This document shows positions 1 through 5,140 of a stretch of 6,761 nt of DNA, one piece after another. The notes under the pieces were generated by a model. That model was not told the DNA's origin and made no database searches. It saw only the letters and a program-made list of their open reading frames with translations. The translations under genes and the position numbers were made by a program. Each line of letters starts with the position of its first letter. The stretch's first letter is position 1. Origin of the DNA: Halovivax sp. (GTDB lineage Archaea > Halobacteriota > Halobacteria > Halobacteriales > Natrialbaceae); contig SLIS01000041.1 of assembly GCA_007135505.1 (NCBI GenBank), forward strand, positions 1 through 6,761. The letters are read 5' to 3'.

Positions 1-1
1 C

Positions 2-385
2 TTCATCGCGCTGATAATCGGTGGCTCCGGGTCGAACACGGGTAGTCTCGTGGGGGCCTTCGTGTTCGTCGGGCTGCTCTTCGAAGGACCACCGTACGTC
101 CAGCGGATCGTCAGACAGAACGTGTCCTTACCCAGTCCGAACACCGTCTACGATGCGGTCGGGGCGGGCGATCCGGTGTACTTCCTCGGGTACGTGATCA
201 ACCAACTGCCGAACCTCCGGTTCGTCCTCTTCGGCATCATCTTGATACTGCTGATGATATACCGGCCGGACGGTTTGCTCGGACATCGCAACGAGCCGGC
301 CTCGCCGCTTGACTTGCGACACGAACAGTCACCGAACACCCAGTTAGACTCGCGTGGCGCCGTCGGGGGTGATGGCGATGAGTGA
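2..385 (+). CDS. livM: Branched-chain amino acid ABC transporter permease LivM, C-terminal part (5' end outside window)
   Basis: This is the end of an inner-membrane permease of the HAAT (branched-chain/polar amino acid) ABC family. The frame is open from the first complete codon at position 2, so the gene begins upstream and only about 127 residues are visible. The visible part has a Gly/Ser-rich turn (IGGSGSNTGSLVGA) leading into a hydrophobic segment, then a soluble stretch. A last transmembrane helix (LRFVLFGIILILLMIYRPDGLLG) follows; the final 'R-P-D/Q-G-L-x-G' is typical of LivM C-termini. About 35 hydrophilic residues follow this helix and form a probable cytoplasmic tail. The TGA stop lies inside the start of livG (8-nt overlap), so the two are surely co-transcribed and probably translationally coupled. 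LivH would be expected upstream but cannot be seen. A urea or amide substrate is possible for this family, so the substrate is inferred. Confidence 0.88.
   Translation, partial: FIALIIGGSGSNTGSLVGAFVFVGLLFEGPPYVQRIVRQNVSLPSPNTVYDAVGAGDPVYFLGYVINQLPNLRFVLFGIILILLMIYRPDGLLGHRNEPASPLDLRHEQSPNTQLDSRGAVGGDGDE
365..372 (+). promoter_or_regulatory. Shine-Dalgarno site for livG
   Basis: GGGGGTGA closely matches the haloarchaeal anti-Shine-Dalgarno complement GGAGGTGA and ends 5 nt before the ATG at 378. This spacing favours ATG 378 over the in-frame GTG codons at 354 and 369 and the ATG at 372 as the livG start. The site lies inside the 3' end of livM, as expected for coupled genes. Confidence 0.6.
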
Positions 386-1238
386 CGTGGAAGCCGGGGA
401 AACGACCTCGGAATCGGGCGAGACGGAGACAGCAGGCCCGGATGATATCGAGACGGCGGTCAACTCCGCTGGACCACCGTTACGTGTCCGAAATCTCGAA
501 AAACGATTCGGCGGCGTCGTCGCCGTCGACGGCGTGAGCTTCGAGGTCGAGCGCGGATCGATCACTGGGCTCATCGGTCCGAACGGTGCCGGCAAGTCGA
601 CGACGTTCAACGTGATTACCGGCGTCCACGCACCCGATGCCGGAACCGTCCTGTTCGAAGGGTCGGATATAACCGGGATGAGTCCCAATCAGATCGCAAA
701 CCGAGGACTCGTCAGGACGTTCCAGATTGCTCGCGATCTGAGCGAGATGACCGTTCTCGAAAACATGTTACTCGCGTTCGAGAACCAATTGGGCGAGTCG
801 TTCCTGCGCTCGGTCGCGCCGATTACCCGCCAGGGGGTCATCGAGGAGGAGCGAGCCTATCTCGAACGGGTCTGGGAGACGCTGGAGCTCTTCGAGATCG
901 ATCATCTCGCACACGAGGAAGCCGGCAACCTCTCGGGTGGTCAGCGAAAACTGCTCGAACTCTCTCGAGCGCTACTCACGGATCCGGACATGTTGCTCCT
1001 GGACGAGCCGATGGCGGGGGTGAACCCGTCGCTCGAAGTGAAACTGCTCGATCGAATCCACGACCTGAAAGACGAGGGATACACGTTTCTACTCGTCGAG
1101 CACGACATGGACGTTATCATGGAAAACTGCGAACACGTTATCGTAATGCACCAGGGACAGGTACTCGCGGAAGGAACGCCTGCGGAGATACAGGCGGACG
1201 ACCGGGTCATCGAGGCGTACCTCGGAGGTGACGTCTGA
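378..1238 (+). CDS. livG: Branched-chain amino acid ABC transporter ATP-binding protein LivG
   Basis: Cytoplasmic ATPase subunit, 286 residues from ATG 378, that pairs with LivF to power the LivH/LivM permease. Every nucleotide-binding motif is visible: Walker A GPNGAGKST (about residues 67-75), Q-loop Gln in RTFQIARDL (about 116), signature LSGGQ (about 185-189), Walker B LLLDEP (about 206-211) and switch His in LVEHDMD (about 242). The C-terminus (EIQADDRVIEAYLGG) is the short tail characteristic of LivG-type ATPases. The start is chosen for the GGGGGTGA site 5 nt upstream. About 34 residues rich in Glu, Thr, Ser and Gly precede the first conserved strand (LRVRNLEKRFGG). This is longer than usual for LivG and is probably a disordered acidic extension. 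The gene overlaps livM by 8 nt and livF by 1 nt, which makes it an internal operon gene. Confidence 0.95.
   Translation: MSDVEAGETTSESGETETAGPDDIETAVNSAGPPLRVRNLEKRFGGVVAVDGVSFEVERGSITGLIGPNGAGKSTTFNVITGVHAPDAGTVLFEGSDITGMSPNQIANRGLVRTFQIARDLSEMTVLENMLLAFENQLGESFLRSVAPITRQGVIEEERAYLERVWETLELFEIDHLAHEEAGNLSGGQRKLLELSRALLTDPDMLLLDEPMAGVNPSLEVKLLDRIHDLKDEGYTFLLVEHDMDVIMENCEHVIVMHQGQVLAEGTPAEIQADDRVIEAYLGGDV
1224..1231 (+). promoter_or_regulatory. Shine-Dalgarno site for livF
   Basis: GGAGGTGA is a perfect match to the haloarchaeal consensus. It lies in the last codons of livG and ends 6 nt before the livF ATG at 1238. It fixes that start and supports independent ribosome loading onto livF as well as coupling through the TGATG stop/start overlap. 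Confidence 0.85.
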
Positions 1239-1936
1239 TGCTCGAGATCGATTCGCTCGACGCCGGCTACGGCGACCTTCAGGTGCTACACGACGTCGAT
1301 CTGACCGTCGGCGAGGGCGAGTACGTTACGATCGTCGGCCCGAACGGGGCGGGCAAGTCGACCGTGATGAAATCCGTGTTCGGGTTGACGGCGTACATGG
1401 GCGGGAGCGTCACCTTCCTCGGCGACGAGATTAGCGGTCTCAGACCCGACGAGATTATTACGCACGGCGTCGGCTACGTCCCACAGAACGACAACGTCTT
1501 CCCGTCGCTGACGGTCCGAGAGAACCTCGAAATGGGAGCGTATATCCTCGACGAGGTTCCGGAAGCGGCCCTGCAGAACATCTTCGATCGCTTCCCGATC
1601 CTCGAGGAGCGACAGGATCAAAAAGCCGGGAGCATGAGCGGTGGTCAACAACAGATGGTCGCGATGGGTCGAGCATTGATGCTCGAACCGGACTTACTGT
1701 TGCTCGACGAACCCTCGGCCGGGCTGGCTCCGGACCTCGTCGACGACATGTTCGATCGTGTCGATCTCATCAACGAGACCGATACGGCGATCCTGATGGT
1801 CGAGCAGAACGCCAAGGAGGCGCTCCGTCGGTGCGATCGCGGCTACGTGCTGGTCCAGGGACGGAATCGGTACGAAGACGAGGGGGACGTCCTCCTCGCG
1901 GACGAACAGGTCCGTCGAGACTTCCTTGGTGGATAA
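1238..1936 (+). CDS. livF: Branched-chain amino acid ABC transporter ATP-binding protein LivF
   Basis: Second cytoplasmic ATPase of the LIV/HAAT transporter, 232 residues, the usual LivF size. Motifs seen: Walker A GPNGAGKST (34-42), Q-loop GYVPQ (Gln83), signature MSGGQ (133-137) and Walker B LLLLDEP (about 153-159), followed by SAGLAP. The switch position reads LMVEQNAKEAL: Gln190 stands where most ABC ATPases have His. This is the normal LivF form (VEQN) rather than a defect, and it distinguishes LivF from LivG, which has VEHD here. The C-terminal EQVRRDFLGG also matches the family. The start is set by a perfect GGAGGTGA and by the 1-nt overlap with livG. It is the last gene of the operon: the TAA is followed by 179 bp of non-coding sequence and then a converging gene. 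Confidence 0.96.
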   Translation: MLEIDSLDAGYGDLQVLHDVDLTVGEGEYVTIVGPNGAGKSTVMKSVFGLTAYMGGSVTFLGDEISGLRPDEIITHGVGYVPQNDNVFPSLTVRENLEMGAYILDEVPEAALQNIFDRFPILEERQDQKAGSMSGGQQQMVAMGRALMLEPDLLLLDEPSAGLAPDLVDDMFDRVDLINETDTAILMVEQNAKEALRRCDRGYVLVQGRNRYEDEGDVLLADEQVRRDFLGG

Positions 1937-1991
1937 CTAGCGGGGATCGTTTCGGACGCGATTACGGCGGCGCAACGGACGCGGGGCCGAT

Positions 1992-2013
1992 GGTTCTACG
2001 GTGCCGTAGTACC
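1992..2013. repeat. Inverted repeat (potential hairpin) between convergent livF and livK
   Basis: Two 10-nt arms, GGTTCTACGG and CCGTAGTACC, pair with a single T:T mismatch around a 2-nt centre (in practice a slightly larger loop). The element sits 55 nt after the livF stop and 102 nt after the livK stop on the other strand, so it could form in either transcript. Archaeal termination usually depends on T-tracts rather than hairpins, and no T-run follows, so a role as 3'-end structure, transcript stabiliser or protein site is open. The rest of the 1937-2115 gap shows no gene. Confidence 0.4.
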
Positions 2014-2060
2014 GACGGAACGCCGGCATTTCCGCGTGATAACAATCCGCTTTCAGCGCG

Positions 2061-2076
2061 AGAAACGTAACAAACT
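2061..2076 (-). terminator. Possible T-rich terminator of the livK-like gene
   Basis: Read on the minus strand this is AGTTTGTTACGTTTCT, the most T-rich stretch after the livK stop, about 40 nt downstream of it. T-rich tracts terminate transcription in archaea. The tract is interrupted and short, so the call is tentative. Confidence 0.25.
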
Positions 2077-2115
2077 GTCGACATCGCGAAACCGGACCCG
2101 TCAATCGGAACCGGC

Positions 2116-3384
2116 TCAGTTCTCGAAGTCGATAGACTCTGTGACTTCGATCTCGTAATCCCCGAAGTCGTAGATGTCGTAGGAGACGGCCGTCATGTCC
2201 CCGTTCTCGTCGAACTCGACCGGGCTCGAGGCTCCCTGATACTCGATTTCTTCACCGTCGGCGGCCAGTTCGACCGCTTCGGCGAAGTTCGACGGGCCGA
2301 CGACCTCGCCACCCGGATCGGTCACCGCTCGGACCTGTTCGGCGACGGCCGGTCCGTCGTTGTCCCCAGCCCGGAGGTTCGCGAGGATTTGGACCGCACT
2401 GGCGTCGTACGCCTGTGCGTTGAAGACGCCGGGAGAGGTCCCGTACTCGTCCTCGTACAGATCGTTGAACGCGTCGACCTCCGGTCCGGCAGCGCCGGGC
2501 GAGGTGCCGATGACGTTGTCCATCGGATTGTCGACGTCGTCCGGGAGACCGTCTTCGATCAACCCGTCGGTGACCATGACGGGAATTTCGTCGAACTCGC
2601 CGTAGAAGTCCCTGAAGATCTGGATGCCGCTGACGGGGAACGCGACGAGCATCAGGAAGTCCGGGTCGTCGCCGAGGGCACTCTCGAGTTCCGAGACGTA
2701 GGATGACTGTTCCGGTTCGAACGAGACGTCCCCGACGATCTCGCCACCTTCGTCCTCGAACGCGTTCGAGAACTCGCGGTTGAGCGCCTGACCGTAGGCG
2801 TCGTTCGTGTACATCGTCGCCGCGGTCTCCCAGTCCTGATCGGTGTACGCCAGTTCACCCATCACCGCCCCCTGGAGGGCGTCGCTGGGTGCGGTTCGAA
2901 GGACGTAGTTCCCGTCGAGGTCGGTGATCTCAGGGGCAGTACTCGCGGGCGAGATCATGACGATCTCCTCGGGAATGGCGACGCTCTCTGCGACCGGGAT
3001 GGTGACGTCGGACGCGGCAGCACCGGTGAACGACGGATTACCGCCGGCGACGATGTCCTCCGCTCGGGAGATTCCAGCTTCCGATAACGTTTCGCTGTCT
3101 TCTCGCTGGACGTTCACGACAACCGGACTATCCTCGGCTTCGAGCTGTATACTCGGAAGCTCCGCCGCGTCTGCGATCGGCGTCCCCAGTTCACCGAGGT
3201 CGCCCGTCTCGGGCTGAAGAATGCCGTGCATGACGTCGCGTTCGTCCGGGTCGGTCCCTGCCGCATCGTCTTCTCCAGCATCGTCGTCGAGCGGATCGTC
3301 GTCGCCGAGACAGCCCGCGACCGACGCCGTTCCAATCGCTCCGATTCCTCCAAGCACCCGTCGTCTGTTCAGGTTGCGTGCCAT
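2116..3384 (-). CDS. livK: Branched-chain amino acid ABC transporter substrate-binding lipoprotein (LivK-like, Peripla_BP_6)
   Basis: Extracytoplasmic receptor of the LIV transporter, 422 residues. The N-terminus reads NRRRVLGGIGAIGTASVAGC: a twin-arginine motif (Arg7-Arg8), a hydrophobic core and a lipobox ending at Cys25. This predicts Tat export and lipid anchoring on the outer face of the membrane. An Asp/Glu-rich linker (about 27-50) follows, as in many haloarchaeal lipoproteins. From about 52 to 410 it is a type I periplasmic-binding fold, with ISPASTAPEITD (144-155), FNAQAYDASAVQILA (321-335) and YQGASSPVEFDENGD (382-396), all recognisable in LivK/amino-acid receptors. It lies on the strand opposite livG/livF and converges on them, with its own promoter, so its dosage is set separately from the membrane and ATPase subunits. 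No Shine-Dalgarno precedes the ATG; a TATA box about 25 bp upstream suggests a leaderless mRNA. The exact ligand cannot be read from sequence. Confidence 0.93.
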   Translation of the reverse strand: MARNLNRRRVLGGIGAIGTASVAGCLGDDDPLDDDAGEDDAAGTDPDERDVMHGILQPETGDLGELGTPIADAAELPSIQLEAEDSPVVVNVQREDSETLSEAGISRAEDIVAGGNPSFTGAAASDVTIPVAESVAIPEEIVMISPASTAPEITDLDGNYVLRTAPSDALQGAVMGELAYTDQDWETAATMYTNDAYGQALNREFSNAFEDEGGEIVGDVSFEPEQSSYVSELESALGDDPDFLMLVAFPVSGIQIFRDFYGEFDEIPVMVTDGLIEDGLPDDVDNPMDNVIGTSPGAAGPEVDAFNDLYEDEYGTSPGVFNAQAYDASAVQILANLRAGDNDGPAVAEQVRAVTDPGGEVVGPSNFAEAVELAADGEEIEYQGASSPVEFDENGDMTAVSYDIYDFGDYEIEVTESIDFEN

Positions 3385-3405
3385 AGGGTACCGTATAGCG
3401 GTCTA

Positions 3406-3413
3406 TTATAAAG
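3406..3413 (-). promoter_or_regulatory. TATA box of the livK-like gene (leaderless promoter)
   Basis: On the minus strand this reads CTTTATAA, a good archaeal TATA element, with the purine-containing stretch ACAAG just upstream where TFB would bind. Its centre is about 25 nt from the livK ATG, so transcription should begin at or within a few bases of the start codon. The absence of a Shine-Dalgarno agrees. Between the box and the ATG is a short imperfect dyad (ACCG, 5-nt spacer, CGGT, at 3390-3402), which could hold a repressor over the start site but is too short to trust alone. Confidence 0.7.
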
Positions 3414-3435
3414 TACTTGTGCGATGACTACGCCG

Positions 3436-3483
3436 AATTCGCTACTTATTATATTTAATACAAAATTCGAATAAGTCCGAATT
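3436..3483. repeat. Imperfect inverted repeat in the divergent intergenic region (candidate operator)
   Basis: The left arm carries AATTCG (3436-3441) and ACTTATT (3444-3450). The right arm carries AATAAGT (3470-3476) and CGAATT (3478-3483). These pair over 13 bp, with 2 and 1 unpaired bases between the two blocks. The 19-bp spacer (3451-3469) is AT-rich, contains the TATA-like TTTAATA, and includes a third AATTCG word at 3464-3469. The element lies between the divergent livK-like and NSS transporter genes. Its symmetry around a possible promoter fits a dimeric regulator site, but no regulator is identified. Confidence 0.4.
3454..3460 (+). promoter_or_regulatory. Candidate TATA element for the NSS transporter gene
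   Basis: TTTAATA within an AT-rich run is the best TATA-like sequence pointing right in this gap. It would place transcription start near 3484 and give a leader of roughly 127 nt. A weaker alternative is TTATTT near 3501-3506. No TATA-like sequence lies at the distance needed for a leaderless mRNA from ATG 3611, so a leader is likely. Confidence 0.3.
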
Positions 3484-3556
3484 AGTTGTATTTTTGACCG
3501 TTATTTCGTTAGTTCCACGAGACCATCACCGACGTCCAGCGGATAACGTCGCCGCC

Positions 3557-3574
3557 GTCCGGTACTGTACGGAC
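3557..3574. repeat. Interrupted palindrome GTCC-G-GTAC-T-GTAC-GGAC
   Basis: The 8-nt arms GTCCGTAC and GTACGGAC match perfectly apart from one extra G (3561) in the left arm, around a single central T (3566). It ends 36 nt before the NSS transporter ATG and probably lies inside the leader. It could be a protein-binding dyad or part of leader RNA structure. Confidence 0.35.
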
Positions 3575-3584
3575 TGATTACCCT

Positions 3585-3600
3585 TGCCCGTCCACGGGCA
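3585..3600. repeat. Perfect 7-bp palindrome directly before the NSS transporter start
   Basis: TGCCCGT-CC-ACGGGCA is a perfect inverted repeat that ends 10 nt before ATG 3611. In RNA it would form a stable GC-rich hairpin (about 6 bp with a 4-nt loop) over the ribosome loading region, and no convincing Shine-Dalgarno is visible there. It could affect translation or be a regulator site. Confidence 0.4.
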
Positions 3601-3610
3601 GCAGTGCGGT

Positions 3611-4981
3611 ATGGCAGCCGACCGCATCGTTCGTGAGACGTGGGCCACGCGCTTGGGCTTCATACTGGCCGCGGTGGGCAGTGCGGTCGGTCTCGGCAAC
3701 GTCTGGCGCTTTCCGTTTCAGGTCGGTGAGGAGGGTGGGGCAGCCTTTCTCCTGTTGTACCTCGGGTTCGTTCTCCTGATCGGCGTCCCGGCGATGCTCG
3801 TCGAATTCACGATCGGACGACAGACCGACCGCAACCCGGTCGGTGCCCTACGGTCCTTCGGCGGCGGTGCCTGGACGTACGTCGGCGGGCTGTTCATACT
3901 GATCGGATTTCTCATCCTCTCGTACTACAGCGTCGTCGCCGGGTGGGTCCTCAGATACTTCGTCGGTAGCTTCACCGGCGCCTACATGGCCGATCCGGAA
4001 GCGTACTTCCTCGGCATCGCGACCGGTCTCGACGCCCTCCTCTTTCACGCGATTTTCATGGGTACGACCGTCGCGATCGTCGCGCTGGGCGTCCGTCGTG
4101 GCATCGAGTACGCCGTCAAACTGATGGTGCCGTCCATCGTCCTCATCATGCTCGGTCTCGCCGTCTACGCGGCGACGCTCGGCGGCGTCGGGGAGGCGTA
4201 CACCTACTACCTGTCACCCGATCTCGACGTCCTCAGTGAGGAGTGGCAGTCGATCGTCCCCGCCGCGGCCGGCCAGGCGTTTTTCACCCTGTCGCTCGGG
4301 ATGGGCGTGATGATAACCTACGCCTCGTACCTCGAGGAGGATCGCAACCTCGCGACGGATTCGGGTATCATCGTCGGCTTCGACACCGCGATCGCGTTCC
4401 TGACCGGGTTGATCGTCTTCCCGATACTGTTCACCACCGGAATTGGGGCGGCCGATCCCGGACCCGGTGCGATCTTCGTCGCGCTGGCCGGTGCGTTCGC
4501 CGACATCCAGTACGGTGCAATCGTCGGAATCCTCTTCTTCGGCATGTTCTCGATCGCTGCCCTGTCGTCGGCAATTAGCCTGCTGGAGGTCGTCGTCTCG
4601 TTCGTCATCGACGAGTACAACGCCACCCGCTCGCGGGCGGCGGTCGTCGTCGGTGGTGGGATGTTCGTCCTCGGTATCCCGGTCGCGCTGTTGTCGTACG
4701 GGGGCGACCCGATCATGGTCGACCTCTACGACATCCTCGCCGCTGAAATCCTGCTCGTCACCGGTGGCATCTTGCTCATGATTCTCGTCGCCTGGATCGG
4801 TGCCGAAGGGGCGGTCGCCGAGCTCGAGCGGGGAATCGGTGATCTTGGGGCGTGGGGGTCGCTCTGGATCTGGATCGTTCGCGTGCCGGTCCTCCTCGTG
4901 TTGCTGGTCTCGCTCGTGCTCGCAATCGACGGCTACCTGGCGTTCCTGACCGGTGATTTCACCGAATTCCTGGGACTGTAA
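3611..4981 (+). CDS. Sodium-dependent transporter of the NSS/SNF family (probable amino acid importer)
   Basis: Integral membrane Na+ symporter of the neurotransmitter:sodium symporter family (LeuT fold), 456 residues. TM1 has the hallmark GSAVGLGNVWRFPF (about 23-36); Asn30 corresponds to the LeuT Na1-site Asn27. TM6 has FFTLSLGMGVMITYASYL (224-241), the unwound substrate-binding helix. TM8 has ALSSAISLLE (317-326), whose Ser pair corresponds to the LeuT Na2-site residues. I count 11 hydrophobic helices, the common prokaryotic arrangement (12 in LeuT and animal members). TM7 carries Asp258 in GFDTAIAF near the Na1/chloride region; my alignment there is uncertain. The start is ATG 3611: a longer TTG start at 3584 would translate the palindrome at 3585-3600 and adds no conserved sequence. 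Amino acids are the usual prokaryotic substrates, but specificity is not readable. It is divergent from livK and has no co-transcribed neighbour visible. Confidence 0.93.
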   Translation: MAADRIVRETWATRLGFILAAVGSAVGLGNVWRFPFQVGEEGGAAFLLLYLGFVLLIGVPAMLVEFTIGRQTDRNPVGALRSFGGGAWTYVGGLFILIGFLILSYYSVVAGWVLRYFVGSFTGAYMADPEAYFLGIATGLDALLFHAIFMGTTVAIVALGVRRGIEYAVKLMVPSIVLIMLGLAVYAATLGGVGEAYTYYLSPDLDVLSEEWQSIVPAAAGQAFFTLSLGMGVMITYASYLEEDRNLATDSGIIVGFDTAIAFLTGLIVFPILFTTGIGAADPGPGAIFVALAGAFADIQYGAIVGILFFGMFSIAALSSAISLLEVVVSFVIDEYNATRSRAAVVVGGGMFVLGIPVALLSYGGDPIMVDLYDILAAEILLVTGGILLMILVAWIGAEGAVAELERGIGDLGAWGSLWIWIVRVPVLLVLLVSLVLAIDGYLAFLTGDFTEFLGL

Positions 4982-4987
4982 GTGGTC

Positions 4988-5021
4988 GACCGGTACCGCT
5001 CGACGGCGCCTGTCGCCGGTC
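4988..5021 (+). other. Possible hairpin just after the NSS transporter gene
   Basis: GACCGG (4988-4993) pairs with CCGGTC (5016-5021), and inside it CGAC (5001-5004) pairs with GTCG (5012-5015), leaving a 7-nt bulge on the left side and a 7-nt loop. It begins 7 nt after the stop codon and could protect or shape the mRNA 3' end. High GC makes such structures common by chance, so confidence is low. Confidence 0.25.
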
Positions 5022-5079
5022 CGTCCTTGGACTACTCGTATCGACCTGGTTTTCGTCCGACGTTTCGCATTGCAGAACG

Positions 5080-5085
5080 TTTTTT
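5080..5085 (+). promoter_or_regulatory. T6 tract: NSS transporter terminator and/or promoter element of the carboxyltransferase gene
   Basis: This run of six T is the only long T-tract in the 4982-5136 gap. About 100 nt after the NSS stop, it could terminate that transcript. It is also the only TATA-like stretch upstream of the carboxyltransferase gene: its centre is about 28 nt before the ATG at 5111, the spacing expected if transcription starts there. The sequence cannot decide between the two roles, which may coexist. Confidence 0.3.
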
Positions 5086-5110
5086 GTCGGCCTGACCGTT
5101 CGACCCGACA

Positions 5111-5140
5111 ATGACTGCCGAAGGGAGGGTCGACAGATGA
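5111..5140 (+). other. Nine-codon upstream ORF overlapping the carboxyltransferase start
   Basis: ATG at 5111 opens a nine-codon ORF (MTAEGRVDR) whose TGA (5138-5140) overlaps the ATG at 5137 as ATGA. The ORF contains the Shine-Dalgarno of the downstream gene. If the T6 tract upstream is a TATA element, this ATG would sit at the transcript 5' end and could be read as a leaderless start. It may be a coupling or leader peptide, or chance; no family is recognisable at this length. Confidence 0.25.
5123..5130 (+). promoter_or_regulatory. Shine-Dalgarno site for the carboxyltransferase gene
   Basis: GGGAGGGT contains GGAGG at 5124-5128, 8 nt before ATG 5137. This supports that codon as the start over the second Met codon at 5143 (14 nt away), and indicates that the gene has a leader, unlike the livK-like gene. 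Confidence 0.65.

Noticed and set aside
354..377. GTG at 354 as the livG start
   Set aside because: It adds eight non-conserved residues; the GGGGGTGA site at 365-372 is correctly spaced for ATG 378 instead.
1802..1813. Loss of the switch histidine in LivF (Gln190)
   Set aside because: VEQN is the normal LivF sequence, so this is a family trait and not inactivation.
1831..2070. Open frame of 79 codons covering the livF end and the gap after it
   Set aside because: Its first half is out-of-frame livF and its product is Arg/Gly-rich, unlike the acidic proteins around it; no ribosome site or promoter supports it.
3584..3610. TTG at 3584 as the NSS transporter start
   Set aside because: It would translate the 3585-3600 palindrome, uses a rare start codon and has no Shine-Dalgarno; family similarity begins after ATG 3611.
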